DNA from: Leptospira broomii serovar Hurstbridge str. 5399
Lineage (GTDB): Bacteria; Spirochaetota; Leptospiria; Leptospirales; Leptospiraceae
Assembly (NCBI RefSeq): GCF_000243715.2
Contig: NZ_AHMO02000004.1
Span: forward strand, 622,501-686,500
DNA length: 64,000 nucleotides
Direction of reading: 5' to 3'
Positions 8,213 through 17,419 of this stretch are shown one piece after another. How positions within the stretch are numbered: position 1 is the first letter of the stretch; the number at the start of each line of letters is the position of its first letter. The notes under the pieces were generated by a model. That model was not told the DNA's origin. It saw nothing but the letters and a program-made list of their open reading frames with translations, and searched no databases. The position numbers and the translations under genes are program-made.

Positions 8213-10252
8213 ATGGCTGAGAATCTCGCCCAATTGTTCAGTGAGACTGCGGAGAAATACAAGGATCAACCTGCCTTCTATTCCAAGGATGCTCACAAAC
8301 ATTACCATCCGGTCACCTACGGTCAGTTGTACGAGTACGGTTTAAACCTTGCAGAAGCGCTTATCGACTTAGGAGTCAAGGCCCGTGAACATGTGGGACT
8401 CTTGGCCGACAATAGGATAGAATGGATTATCGCCGACTATGGGATCATTCTTACCGGAGCTGCGGATGTACCTCGCGGCACCGACATTACCGATTCCGAA
8501 ATCGTTTATATCGTGAGTCATTCCGAATCAGAAGTCGTCTTTATCGAAAACGATAAAATGCTCGAAAAATTCAATCGGAATAAATCGCAACTAGCAAAAG
8601 TAAAAACGATCATTATCATGGACAAGGATTCTAATTCTCCCGGAGTCCTGAAGTTATACGATCTAATCGAAAAAGGGAAACAGCTTCGTGCCGGCGGATC
8701 TCGGAAGGTAGAGGAGCGGGTCGCAGGAATTAAACCCGAAGATCTATTCACTCTTATCTATACCTCCGGTACGACGGGTCTTCCGAAAGGAGTTCAGCTG
8801 ATGCACTCAAATATGATGCATCAAGTGTTGAATGTCACTCCGATGCTGAAGATTAACGCCGAAGCGAAATTACTTTCGATACTCCCGGTTTGGCACGTTT
8901 TCGAAAGGGTCGTCGAATATGTATGCATCAGTATCGGTGCGGCAACCTATTATACGAACGTTCGCGATCTTCGTCAGGATTTGGCAACGGTAAAGCCTAC
9001 CTTTATGGGATCAGCACCTAGACTTTGGGAGAATATTTACAACGGAATATATACCCGTATCAACGATCCGAGCCAAACTCCGACGATTCGCAGAACCTTA
9101 TTCAAATTGGCATATTTCTTTTCCGATAAGAATAACGCCTCGACCCGTTTTCTTTCGGGAAATGAGGTAGATTACCATGGTCGCAATCCAATAAGTTCTT
9201 TCTTTTACGGGATTCTAATGGTCATCCAATATCTGCTGACCGGTCCGTTTACACTAAGCATAATTACAGCTATTGCGGCGTATATGCTTGCTCCAACTTC
9301 GTTCGGGTATTTAAGTCTTCCGTTATATGTCGTTTCCGGTTTGGGTTTATTTCTAAACAGCGCAACCTTGGATAAGGTCGTTCTCTCTAAGATTAGAACC
9401 GCGACCGGTGGGAATCTCAGAGCCTCCATCTCCGGCGGAGGAGCACTTCCTCGGCATGTGGACGAATTTTTCAATAATATCGGAATCAACGTGTTGGAAG
9501 GATACGGAATGACAGAGACTTCTCCGGTTCTTTCAGTTCGTACTTTCCAAAAATTGATAATAGGTTCTGTCGGGAGTATCGTTCCTAAGACGAGACTTCA
9601 GATCAGAAACGATAATAACGATGTATTAACCGAAGTAGACGAGGGCGGTCACATAACCCAAGGTAAGCTAGGTCGTAAAGGCGTAGTTTTCGTAAAGGGG
9701 CCCCAAGTTATGAAAGGTTATTTCAAAAACGACGAAGCCACGGCCAAAACGTTAGTCGACGGTTGGATGAACACCGGCGATATGGGAATGATCAACTTTA
9801 AGAGGACTCTAACCTTGACGGGTCGAGCGAAGGATACCGTCGTACTTCTCGGTGGAGAAAATGTAGAGCCGGTTCCTATCGAAAACAAACTGCAAGAATC
9901 GCCGTACATTAGTCAGTGTATGGTGATCGGCCAAGATCAGAAAAACCTGGGTGCCATTATTATACCCGACTTCGAGAAATTGGGTGAATGGGCCAAGGAG
10001 AACGGGATCGATATTTCGGATCGGGAAAAACTAATCGAAAATCCTAAGATAGTCGATTTTTACCGTAAGGAGATCAAGAACTTGAACAATGCCAAGAACG
10101 GGTTCAAGTCTTTCGAACAAGTTACTCCGTTCTTTCTAATTACTAAACCGTTTGAAGTCGGCGACGAGTTAAATAACATGCTTAAGATGAAACGTCACGT
10201 GATTGCGGAAAAATACGCGGATAAAATTAAGAAGGTCTATACCGACAAATAG
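8213..10252 (+). CDS. fadD: Long-chain fatty acid-CoA ligase (AMP-forming)
   Basis: ANL-superfamily acyl-CoA synthetase. It activates fatty acids for beta-oxidation or lipid synthesis, which matters in leptospires because they grow on long-chain fatty acids. Motifs: P-loop [11 protein letters not shown] near residue 183, GYGMTETSP near 426, and NTGDMG in the hinge region. A stretch at about residues 324-386 is strongly hydrophobic and could embed in the membrane. The gene has its own upstream region of about 170 bases. A rho-independent terminator follows at 10278, so it is probably monocistronic. The gene symbol reflects the family; several paralogs are common in the genus. Confidence 0.9.
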   Translation: MAENLAQLFSETAEKYKDQPAFYSKDAHKHYHPVTYGQLYEYGLNLAEALIDLGVKAREHVGLLADNRIEWIIADYGIILTGAADVPRGTDITDSEIVYIVSHSESEVVFIENDKMLEKFNRNKSQLAKVKTIIIMDKDSNSPGVLKLYDLIEKGKQLRAGGSRKVEERVAGIKPEDLFTLIYTSGTTGLPKGVQLMHSNMMHQVLNVTPMLKINAEAKLLSILPVWHVFERVVEYVCISIGAATYYTNVRDLRQDLATVKPTFMGSAPRLWENIYNGIYTRINDPSQTPTIRRTLFKLAYFFSDKNNASTRFLSGNEVDYHGRNPISSFFYGILMVIQYLLTGPFTLSIITAIAAYMLAPTSFGYLSLPLYVVSGLGLFLNSATLDKVVLSKIRTATGGNLRASISGGGALPRHVDEFFNNIGINVLEGYGMTETSPVLSVRTFQKLIIGSVGSIVPKTRLQIRNDNNDVLTEVDEGGHITQGKLGRKGVVFVKGPQVMKGYFKNDEATAKTLVDGWMNTGDMGMINFKRTLTLTGRAKDTVVLLGGENVEPVPIENKLQESPYISQCMVIGQDQKNLGAIIIPDFEKLGEWAKENGIDISDREKLIENPKIVDFYRKEIKNLNNAKNGFKSFEQVTPFFLITKPFEVGDELNNMLKMKRHVIAEKYADKIKKVYTDK

Positions 10253-10277
10253 GTTTCACGACACTATTTTCCGGAAG

Positions 10278-10310
10278 AATGCCCGTGGATTACTCCTCGG
10301 GCATTTTTTT
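10278..10310 (+). terminator. Rho-independent terminator after the acyl-CoA synthetase
   Basis: AATGCCCG (10278-10285) pairs with CGGGCATT (10298-10305) around a 12-base loop, and the right arm runs into a stretch of seven T. It lies 26 bases after the stop codon at 10252. Confidence 0.85.
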
Positions 10311-10347
10311 GCCCTCCCATTTTTTCAGTTCGTCCGATATTTAAAGC

Positions 10348-11025
10348 ATGATTCAGTCTTTTATTCGGCGAACTTCCGTATTCGAGCCCTACGGGCATTC
10401 GGACGTGTACGCGTTGGATAATTTGTATTTTTCGCCATTAAAAAACGCTGAAGTATGGGACTTTTCTAGGCTCACGGAGTTCTCGCCTTTGAGCTTGGCG
10501 TTCCTATTAAGTCGGGGAGAGCTGTCTTTCAATAATCCGGAGAACCATGTCTTAAAAGTTCAAGGACTCACTTCCGGTTTTAAAAAAGGAATTTGTCTCA
10601 TAGACGGAAAGGAAGAAATAAAGGGAGTCGAATTCGATACTTTTTTGCCGACCGTTTTAGGAAATTTATCGTCATTATCATATTATAGGGCGATGTATCC
10701 GGACTCGGATAATCATTTAATCCCGATTCTTCCTGGAGACGGGTTTAATTTCCAAGGAAACTGGAAGGGAAGGCAATATCTTTCTATGTTTCGCGGGGGA
10801 GATTCGACTACCAGAGATCTTCCTGCATTGCTAAAATGGGTCTCTGAACTTTCATTAAAATTCAATGTAAAGGGGAACTTTTTTCTTCGGACCGAAAAAC
10901 AATCGTACCTACATTTCTTGAAGCCGAATGAGGGATTGGGCGGGGTTTTCTTGCAGGAGAAAGAACAGATACATTCACCATTTTTGTTTCTTTCTCTGGA
11001 TTATCGGCAAATTACGAAAGAATAA
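10348..11025 (+). CDS. Hypothetical protein, 225 residues
   Basis: Not recognised. The product is soluble, with many aromatic residues and no signal peptide. A Gly/Asp segment (LPGDGFNFQGNWKG) lies near residue 135. No convincing ribosome site precedes the ATG, although the first 15 or so residues look coding. The gene stands alone between the fadD terminator and the convergent ptsI gene, only 45 bases from the end of ptsI. I see no clue to its role. Confidence 0.65.
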   Translation: MIQSFIRRTSVFEPYGHSDVYALDNLYFSPLKNAEVWDFSRLTEFSPLSLAFLLSRGELSFNNPENHVLKVQGLTSGFKKGICLIDGKEEIKGVEFDTFLPTVLGNLSSLSYYRAMYPDSDNHLIPILPGDGFNFQGNWKGRQYLSMFRGGDSTTRDLPALLKWVSELSLKFNVKGNFFLRTEKQSYLHFLKPNEGLGGVFLQEKEQIHSPFLFLSLDYRQITKE

Positions 11026-11070
11026 ACTATTACCGAGTAGGATTAGCGGAGACCTTTTTCGTTTTACATT

Positions 11071-12816
11071 CTACTCTAAATGTTTGCTAAAAAGGAAAGC
11101 TTCGATCGCTTCGTAGTCCTCCGATTCCGAAAGTTCCATGACTTTACGGACTAGGAACGTCGCTTGCTTGAGTCCGGTAGAAGCAAGAATATTCCGAATA
11201 CTTCCGACGAATGGGAGGGACACCGACAATTCGCGGAAACCCAAACCCAATAATAAAATCGTAAATGTCGTGTCGGACGCAATCTCTCCGCAAATACTCA
11301 ACGGTTTTTCATATTTCCAAGCGGTCTCAACAATTTGCGTTAATGAACGTAAAAAGGAGATATGAAACGGATTATAAAGATTCGAAACGTTCACATTATT
11401 GCGATCCACAGCCATCAAATATTGAAGCAGGTCGTTGGTTCCTACCGAAAAAAAATCGACTTCCTTTGCCAGGATATCCATGGCAGAAACTGCTGCGGGG
11501 GTTTCGACCATCATTCCTAATTTAAGTTTTCGATTGAATCGTTCCTTTTGGCCGGATAATTCTTTTTTACATTCTTCTATTAGCTCTTTCGTTTTTCGCA
11601 CTTCCGAAAGGTTCGTAACCATAGGAAGTAAAATACTCAGATTTCCGAAAGCGGAAGCTCTTAAAATAGCGAGGAGCTGTTCCTTAAACCATTCCGGATT
11701 TTGTAAACTGTAGCGGATTCCACGGTTTCCGAGAAATGGATTCTCTTCGAATTCTCCCGTCGAAAATTTATCGGCGCCGATATCGAAGGTCCGTATGCAG
11801 ACCGGATTCGGATCCAATCCCTCGGTTATCCTCTTGTAAGCCTGAAATTGCTCCTCACCCGAAACGTTTTTATCCTGGTATTTTAAGAATAAAGATTCGG
11901 ATCGAAAGAGTCCCACTCCGTCGACTTCCAGTTTCTTGGCTTGCTCCCAGTCCGTATCGGATTCCAAATTACATTTTAATCGGATTCGAATTCCGTCTTT
12001 AGTGATCGCTTTCTTTTGTTTTTGAGATTTACTGTCCGACGGAAGCGGGGAAGACGCTCCGTAATATTTTACTTCTTCGATGGTAGGCGCTCGGACCATT
12101 TGACCGTTTTCACCGTCTAAGAAAACATACTCGTTGTCCTTTACACTTCCGTAAAATTGTTTTAAACCGACGATGGTTGGTATGCCGTAATTTCTAGCAA
12201 GTATCGCCATATGTCCGGTTTTTCCCCCGAGATCCGTCGCGATTCCGCGTATTCTACTTTTATTCATCAAGATCATTTGCGAAGGAGTTAGTTCACGGGC
12301 GACGAGTATGACGTCTTCGGATAAATCCGCTAAGAAGGAGGCCTCTTCTTTCGTATCCAAAAGGTTTTCCAGGATTCTATTAGAAATGTCCTGTAGATGG
12401 TCGACCCTTTCCCGAAAAAAATGATCCTCTATTTTGTTAAACTTTTCGGCCCATTCTCGTATCGCGTTTTCCACCGCTAGAAAGGCGTTTTCTCCCTGCT
12501 TTCGAATCCGATCTTTGAAGGAATTATTCAGCATCGGATCTTCAGTCAAAATGACCTGGGTTTCCAGGATCGCTTTCATTTCCTTAGCTTCCGCCTTCTG
12601 ATTCAGCTTATTTACAATTTCCTTAAGTTCTTTGCGGGACAAGAGGATTGCTTTTTCTAAGCGTTCTAACTCTTTCGGGATTTCGGATTCGTGGATATAG
12701 GCTCCGTGGGCCAGATGTCGTTTCTTTGTTCCGATTTTTACGCAGCGACCGTAAAAGCGCCCCGGAAATGCGATGATTCCAGGAAAAGTGGTACGTTTAC
12801 TGCTGCTCAAATTCAT
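11071..12816 (-). CDS. ptsI: Phosphoenolpyruvate-protein phosphotransferase (PTS enzyme I)
   Basis: Enzyme I takes phosphate from PEP and passes it to HPr. The swivelling domain holds the active histidine as GGKTGHMAILAR (His202); the canonical form is GGRTSH, so Gly replaces Ser before His. The C-terminal PEP-binding barrel shows RTFDIGADK, NPFLGNRGIRYSL, MVETPAA, GTNDLLQYLMAVDR and the acid/base cysteine in SICGE. The length of 581 residues matches enzyme I. No HPr or EIIA gene is adjacent. Leptospires use sugars poorly, so a regulatory PTS role is likely by inference. No ribosome site is obvious before the chosen ATG. Confidence 0.9.
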   Translation of the reverse strand: MNLSSSKRTTFPGIIAFPGRFYGRCVKIGTKKRHLAHGAYIHESEIPKELERLEKAILLSRKELKEIVNKLNQKAEAKEMKAILETQVILTEDPMLNNSFKDRIRKQGENAFLAVENAIREWAEKFNKIEDHFFRERVDHLQDISNRILENLLDTKEEASFLADLSEDVILVARELTPSQMILMNKSRIRGIATDLGGKTGHMAILARNYGIPTIVGLKQFYGSVKDNEYVFLDGENGQMVRAPTIEEVKYYGASSPLPSDSKSQKQKKAITKDGIRIRLKCNLESDTDWEQAKKLEVDGVGLFRSESLFLKYQDKNVSGEEQFQAYKRITEGLDPNPVCIRTFDIGADKFSTGEFEENPFLGNRGIRYSLQNPEWFKEQLLAILRASAFGNLSILLPMVTNLSEVRKTKELIEECKKELSGQKERFNRKLKLGMMVETPAAVSAMDILAKEVDFFSVGTNDLLQYLMAVDRNNVNVSNLYNPFHISFLRSLTQIVETAWKYEKPLSICGEIASDTTFTILLLGLGFRELSVSLPFVGSIRNILASTGLKQATFLVRKVMELSESEDYEAIEAFLFSKHLE

Positions 12817-12975
12817 AAGGAGGAAATTCCGCGAAGATTAGGAATATATACGAATTCCCGGGAGGACAAGCTTTTTTAAAGGAGTTTTCTAAAGACTTTA
12901 GAGCACGGAAACTCCCTTCCGGTTTAAATTCCGGAATTGAAAATCGCCGTAGTCATCGGGTCGGGCAGGTATTCC

Positions 12976-13018
12976 TAAGGAAGAAAAACCAGACTTTAGT
13001 TGGGTATTTTCTTCCTTA
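12976..13018 (-). terminator. Inverted repeat at the end of lpxC
   Basis: TAAGGAAGAAAA (12976-12987) is complementary to TTTTCTTCCTTA (13007-13018), a perfect 12-bp stem whose right arm contains the lpxC stop codon. There is no clean U-tract on the lpxC strand, so it may be an mRNA 3' structure rather than a true terminator. Confidence 0.45.
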
Positions 13019-13921
13019 AACGACCGCGGTCTTTCTTTTAAATAGAGGAATACGACGGCTCTTGTATTTGCCTAGTTCGTTTCCGGTTTCGGAACTCATT
13101 ACTAATTTGGCCATTGATACATCCAGAGCATGACCGGCTTTAGAGGCTAAATAATGTCCTATGATCGGTCTACCGGCAATCGATAGGTCTCCGACCAGGT
13201 CTAGGATTTTATGTCTAACGCATTCATTTTCGTAACGTAGGGATTCGTTTAAATAACCGTCTTGTGTTAGTACAATTGCGTTATCTAAGGAGCCTCCCAT
13301 AGCAAGCCCCTTTGCCTGCAACGCTTCTACGTCTTTCAAGAATCCGAAGGTTCTTGCAGGAAGGATCTCCTTTTTGAGTATTTCGCGATTCAGATTGATT
13401 GTGATATTTTGACCTTTCAGGAGGGGGTGTGGGAAATCGATCGTATAGGTTACTTTCCATTCCTTACTCGGTAGGATAACGAGGTATTTGTCTCCATCTA
13501 CGACCCACATCGGGTTTTTGACATAGATAGGCTCTTGTACTTCCTCGAATTCCCTATATCCGGTTGCTTCAAATGCCTCTAGAAAGGGTAATGCGGAACC
13601 ATCCATGATCGGGACTTCCACAGAATCAATTTCCAGGATCATATCCGTTATCCCTAGAGAGAAGACGGCAGCCATAAGATGTTCCACTGTTTGTACTCGA
13701 TGAAGTCCGTCTCCTAATGTGGTCGCATTGCTTGTATCGACTACGTTGCTTAGCTCTACCGGAATAGAGGCCTTATCTTCACCTTTTCTATATTCAAATA
13801 CAATTCCCGTTCCGGAAGGAGCAGGGTGGGCTACCAGATTGACTTCTTTTCCCGAATGCAATCCGATCCCTTTAATTCTAACTGTTTCTTTAATTGTTTT
13901 TCTATGTTCCGTGAAATTCAT
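13016..13921 (-). CDS. lpxC: UDP-3-O-acyl-N-acetylglucosamine deacetylase
   Basis: This zinc enzyme commits UDP-GlcNAc derivatives to lipid A synthesis, and leptospires make lipopolysaccharide. Zinc and catalytic residues are visible: Glu80-His81 in QTVEHLMAA, His237 and Asp241 in RHKILDLVGD, and His264 in KAGHALD. These align with the known pattern of the E. coli enzyme. The N-terminus has the family block GIGLHSGK. The length of 301 residues is standard. AGGAAA precedes the ATG. The gene appears monocistronic, with a hairpin at its stop codon. Confidence 0.95.
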   Translation of the reverse strand: MNFTEHRKTIKETVRIKGIGLHSGKEVNLVAHPAPSGTGIVFEYRKGEDKASIPVELSNVVDTSNATTLGDGLHRVQTVEHLMAAVFSLGITDMILEIDSVEVPIMDGSALPFLEAFEATGYREFEEVQEPIYVKNPMWVVDGDKYLVILPSKEWKVTYTIDFPHPLLKGQNITINLNREILKKEILPARTFGFLKDVEALQAKGLAMGGSLDNAIVLTQDGYLNESLRYENECVRHKILDLVGDLSIAGRPIIGHYLASKAGHALDVSMAKLVMSSETGNELGKYKSRRIPLFKRKTAVV

Positions 13922-14307
13922 CGGTTTCCTATCCAGATCTTTTCTATCTGGGTCAGTTTCTCGCTTTAACGGGTATTCTTTATCGCGAGTTTCATCTCGG
14001 CTCGGATAAAAAATAGCCCTTTAGGATTAATAAAGCAACTTCCATGCCATGAGGCGGCGAAAACTAGAGGAAAAAGGGGACGTAGATCGTGGTTTAAGGC
14101 TTTAGGAGACATAATTTGCAAGAAATTTCTGTATTTTTGTCTCATTTTTACAACAGTGTTGTTTTCGGGAGACAGAATTCCGGGGCTCGTTTTTGGGATG
14201 TTGCGCTCATCTGGTTACCATAATATCAATATGGAGTATAACGGGAATTCGGATTCGAAGCGTAGATTTGCTTTTGAGTCCTTTTTATCCAGGGTTTGGA
14301 CCTGCCA
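13922..14307. other. Intergenic region between lpxC and the short-chain dehydrogenase
   Basis: About 385 bases. It should hold the lpxC promoter, reading left. On the + strand a short frame opens at TTG 14116 with AGGAG eight bases upstream and stops at 14223 (35 residues). It has no recognisable motif, so I do not call it a gene. A palindrome (ATTACC-AC-GGTAAT) sits at the 3' end of the dehydrogenase gene. Confidence 0.5.
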
Positions 14308-14967
14308 TTACCACGGTAATTCCTCACCATTCTGGTGGAAAAATTTGCCGGTGGCATGCAGGGACCAACTTTCAATTTGTCTAAACAAGCCTTCAGCGGC
14401 TTCCCGAGGGGGGATTCCCTGACGACCGGTCATTTCAGTGGCAACCATTCCCGGATGTAAAATTGCGACAGAGATTCTTCTAGGCTTCAAGTCTTTGGAT
14501 AAGGAAACGGCGCCTGCATTTAAGGCAGCTTTCGACATCCTATAACCGTAATAGCCGCCTGAAGTATTTTCTCCGATTGAGCCCAATCGACTGGTGATAA
14601 AGGCGATTTTTGCTCCATCCTTTATCTTAGGAAGAAGTGAATGTGTTAACTGGAGGGGGCCCAAAGCATTCACTAAGAATTGCGTTTCCACTTCTTCAAA
14701 ATCGATACTATCTAGGTTGTCCGGTATCAAAATTCCGGCATTGTTAATTAAGAGATCCAAATGATTACCGGAAAGGGCGTTTGATAGGGAGTCGAAGTTC
14801 CTACAATCGGTTAAATCCAAGCCTTCGAAAATCGGTACGCCTAATCTACGCAGCGGTTCGGAAGCCTTTCTGCAGGCTGCCAATACTTCGTAACCCTGAT
14901 CTGAAAAAATTCGAGCCAACTCTAAGCCTATGCCACGATTTGCTCCGGTTATCAATGCATGTTTCAT
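14308..14967 (-). CDS. Short-chain dehydrogenase/reductase (SDR)
   Basis: A classical NAD(P)-dependent SDR. The cofactor motif is TGANRGIG directly after the start, then NNAG. The catalytic Ser lies in ITSRLGS and the catalytic pair in YGYRMSK. The frame continues upstream to an ATG at 15093, but that version overlaps the divergent AIM24 gene and adds 42 non-family residues. The ATG at 14967 begins exactly at the Rossmann strand, so I use it. The substrate is unknown. The gene is divergent from the AIM24 cluster with about 100 bases between starts. Confidence 0.85.
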   Translation of the reverse strand: MKHALITGANRGIGLELARIFSDQGYEVLAACRKASEPLRRLGVPIFEGLDLTDCRNFDSLSNALSGNHLDLLINNAGILIPDNLDSIDFEEVETQFLVNALGPLQLTHSLLPKIKDGAKIAFITSRLGSIGENTSGGYYGYRMSKAALNAGAVSLSKDLKPRRISVAILHPGMVATEMTGRQGIPPREAAEGLFRQIESWSLHATGKFFHQNGEELPW

Positions 14968-15070
14968 TTGAAAAAGACCGACTCTATGGAACGTTTCTAA
15001 AAGAGGAAAGATCAGGAGGAATTCCGAATCAGGTTGACGATTTAGGAAATAACTTTCAACCTGCTGCGAT

Positions 15071-15736
15071 ATGCAATACCAGATTACCCACAAACCATCG
15101 TTCTCTCTATTGAAGCTTCGATTGGGTCCCGGTCAATCTATTAAATCGGAAGCTGGAGCTATGGTTTATATGAGTTCCGGGATAGGAATAGAAACTAAAA
15201 TGGGGAGCGGCTTCCTTTCCGCTCTTTCGCGGAAATTCCTGGGCGGAGAATCGTTTTTCTTCAATACCTATACCGCGCCTAGCGCGGGAGGGGAGATAGG
15301 ACTGGCCCCCGAATTACCCGGCGATATCGTAGAACTGGATATGAACGGGAAAACGATTTTAGTTCAGGCAGGCGCTTATCTCGCATCGGATGAAGCTGTT
15401 CAAATTGTTTCCAAGTTCGGAGGCCTCCGTTCCCTTTTAGGGGGGGAAGGCCTCTTCCTTTTGGAACTTTCCGGAATTGGTAAGGCCTTTTTGAGCGCCT
15501 ACGGATCCATTTTTCCTATCGATGTGCAGGGTGGATATACGGTTGACACCGGCCATATCGTAGCATTTGATTCCTCCCTTCAGTTTACCGTAGGTAAAGC
15601 CGGAGGAAGCTGGAAATCCACTTTGTTCAGTGGAGAAGGCTTAGTGGCGAACTTTACAGGAAATGGAACTCTTTGGATACAAAGTAGGGTACCGTCCGGT
15701 TTTATCAGCTGGCTCACCCGTCTCTTACCGGGGTAA
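15071..15736 (+). CDS. AIM24-family protein, first of three tandem copies
   Basis: AIM24/TIGR00266-type protein, a beta-rich fold whose bacterial function is unknown (the fungal namesake is mitochondrial). The family pattern is clear: GQSIKSEAGAMVYMSSGI near the start, LGGESFFFNTY in the middle, and VDTGHIVAFDSSL plus LFSGEGLVANFTG toward the end. No signal peptide is present. Three paralogs of 220-230 residues follow head to tail with gaps of 27 and 16 bases, which indicates one operon and tandem duplication. The Shine-Dalgarno sequence before this ATG is weak. Confidence 0.88.
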   Translation: MQYQITHKPSFSLLKLRLGPGQSIKSEAGAMVYMSSGIGIETKMGSGFLSALSRKFLGGESFFFNTYTAPSAGGEIGLAPELPGDIVELDMNGKTILVQAGAYLASDEAVQIVSKFGGLRSLLGGEGLFLLELSGIGKAFLSAYGSIFPIDVQGGYTVDTGHIVAFDSSLQFTVGKAGGSWKSTLFSGEGLVANFTGNGTLWIQSRVPSGFISWLTRLLPG

Positions 15737-15763
15737 AAACGTAAGAATCAATAGGACTTAACA

Positions 15764-16435
15764 ATGAACATTAATATTTTATACAAGCCATCCTATAGTA
15801 TTGCGAAAGTTAATTTGGAAGCGGGAGAATCCATCAAAGCCGAATCCGGCGCGATGATGAGTATGAGCTCCCATATCGGGATTGAAACTCATAAGGCCCA
15901 GAAAGGCGGCTTTATGAAATCGTTAAAGGCGGCGTTTCTAGGCGGGGAGTCCTTTTGGATGAATACGTTCTCCGCCTCCGAGCCGGGAGAATTGCTCCTG
16001 GCTCCTACATTACCTGGGGATATAGAAAGTATGGCTTTAGACGGAACTGTCTTCGTTCAATCCAGCTCTTTCTTAGCCTCATCGCCTTCGATCGATATGG
16101 ATACCAAGTTTCAAGGAATGAAAGGGTTCTTTAGCGGCGAATCTCTCTTCTTTTTAAGACTTTCCGGAAAGGGTACGTTGCTAATAGCGAGTTACGGAGG
16201 GATAGAGTTGCTTGAAGTTGACGGCGACTTTATCGTCGATACCGGGCATATCGTGGCGTTCGAGGAAGGCTTAAATTATAAGATTACTAAGTTTGGCGGT
16301 TGGAAATCCTTCTTCTTCGGAGGGGAAGGATTAGTGGCAAGGTTCAGTGGAAAAGGAAAACTTTGGATACAGACCAGAAACGTTCCGACTCTGGGTTCTT
16401 GGTTCCGGTCGGAACTTCCTCCTAAGAAAAGATAG
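15764..16435 (+). CDS. AIM24-family protein, second tandem copy
   Basis: Paralog of the preceding gene, sharing the same blocks in the same order: ESIKAESGAMMSMSSHIG, LGGESFWMNTFSA, SGESLFFLRLSGKG, VDTGHIVAFEEGL and GGEGLVARFSGKG. Length is 223 residues. It begins 27 bases after the first copy stops and is followed 16 bases later by the third. Divergence between copies is substantial over the whole length, so the duplication is not recent. Function is unknown; a hetero-oligomer of the three copies is a reasonable inference. Confidence 0.88.
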   Translation: MNINILYKPSYSIAKVNLEAGESIKAESGAMMSMSSHIGIETHKAQKGGFMKSLKAAFLGGESFWMNTFSASEPGELLLAPTLPGDIESMALDGTVFVQSSSFLASSPSIDMDTKFQGMKGFFSGESLFFLRLSGKGTLLIASYGGIELLEVDGDFIVDTGHIVAFEEGLNYKITKFGGWKSFFFGGEGLVARFSGKGKLWIQTRNVPTLGSWFRSELPPKKR

Positions 16436-16451
16436 AACAGAGAGAAATATT

Positions 16452-17135
16452 ATGAAACATGAAATACTAGCTAAACCTGACTTTCCACTATTAAAAATCA
16501 CATTAGAAAACGGTGAATCGATTCGAGCCGAATCCGGAGCAATGGTGGCGATGGCTCCCAACGTTAAAATGGAAACGAAAGCCGAGGGGGGTATTTTTGC
16601 TTCCGCAAAGCGGGCATTGCTTAGCGGCGAATCTTTTTTCCAAAATACTTTTTTTGCACAAGGAGGAGCAGGGGACTTATATCTCACCTCCGAAACCCAA
16701 GGCGATTTAGAATACCGAGTTTTAAAAGACGAAGAGCTTATTCTTAGTAGAGGTGCTTATGTAGCCGGTTCGACCGAACTTACGATCGACAGCAAATGGG
16801 GTGGGTTTAAAGGTTTTTTCTCCGGGGAAGGTCTTTTCTTTTTAAAAGTAAGCGGAACCGGTGATCTCTATTTTTCAAGTTTCGGAGCTATTCATACCGT
16901 TGATGTAGACGGAACTTATATCGTCGACACCGGGCATATTGTCGGTTTTGAAACGACTCTGGATTATCAAATCGATCGCATCGGAGGATTAAAATCTCTC
17001 TTCCTATCTGGGGAAGGGCTGGTCGCTAAATTTTCAGGAAAGGGAAGATTGTATGTGCAGTCTCGGAACCAAAATTCCTTCGCATCTTGGGCCGATAGTT
17101 GGCGCCGCGTAGAAAAATCCTCGTCAAGTGATTAA
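16452..17135 (+). CDS. AIM24-family protein, third tandem copy
   Basis: Third paralog, with ESIRAESGAMVAM, LSGESFFQNTFFA, SGEGLFFLKVSGTG, VDTGHIVGFETTL and SGEGLVAKFSGKG. The frame is open back to 16347, but that would overlap the second copy by 89 bases. The ATG at 16452 aligns with the starts of the other two copies and gives 227 residues. The tail (SWRRVEKSSSSD) is polar and unlike the other copies. A strong perfect hairpin begins 10 bases after the stop and should close the operon. Confidence 0.88.
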   Translation: MKHEILAKPDFPLLKITLENGESIRAESGAMVAMAPNVKMETKAEGGIFASAKRALLSGESFFQNTFFAQGGAGDLYLTSETQGDLEYRVLKDEELILSRGAYVAGSTELTIDSKWGGFKGFFSGEGLFFLKVSGTGDLYFSSFGAIHTVDVDGTYIVDTGHIVGFETTLDYQIDRIGGLKSLFLSGEGLVAKFSGKGRLYVQSRNQNSFASWADSWRRVEKSSSSD

Positions 17136-17145
17136 AGCGGTTTTT

Positions 17146-17182
17146 GATCCGGCCCCCGCCCTTCTTGGGCGGGGGCCGGATC
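17146..17182. terminator. Perfect GC-rich 16-bp hairpin after the AIM24 operon
   Basis: The left arm 17146-17161 (GATCCGGCCCCCGCCC) is exactly complementary to 17167-17182, with the loop TTCTT. There is no T-run, but the stem is very stable. The left arm shares 14 bases (TCCGGCCCCCGCCC) with the hairpin at 60648, which suggests a dispersed repeat. Confidence 0.7.
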
Positions 17183-17340
17183 GGTGGTTTACGAGAAATT
17201 CGATATCAGATTTTCTAATTTATTAAAAGTCTTTTTTTGCATGACCGGATGTGGGACCTCATACACGGAGCGAATCCAATAATTGGTTGACAATTCGCTT
17301 AAATTCTGTTAGGAAATTTATTTTTAGAAAAGCCGCCACC

Positions 17341-17367
17341 ATCCCCCACCCAGGAAGGGTGGGGGAT
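17341..17367 (-). terminator. GC-rich hairpin downstream of the radical SAM gene
   Basis: ATCCCCCACCC (17341-17351) pairs perfectly with GGGTGGGGGAT (17357-17367) around AGGAA. On the minus strand it follows the radical SAM stop by 53 bases and runs into a T-rich stretch. Its arms resemble the hairpin at 17146 with A in place of G. Confidence 0.6.
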
Positions 17368-17419
17368 ATCTTAACCGAATTCAATTCCGAAGTTTCGTCG
17401 AATCGAATCGACGATCTAA

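Noticed and set aside
10348..11116. Second frame (10928-11116) within and beyond the 225-residue gene
   Set aside because: Overlaps the end of that gene and the convergent ptsI gene, with no protein-like pattern.
14116..14422. Short + strand frames upstream of and overlapping the short-chain dehydrogenase gene
   Set aside because: They overlap a well-supported SDR on the other strand or show no family pattern. One has a good AGGAG site but ends after 35 residues.
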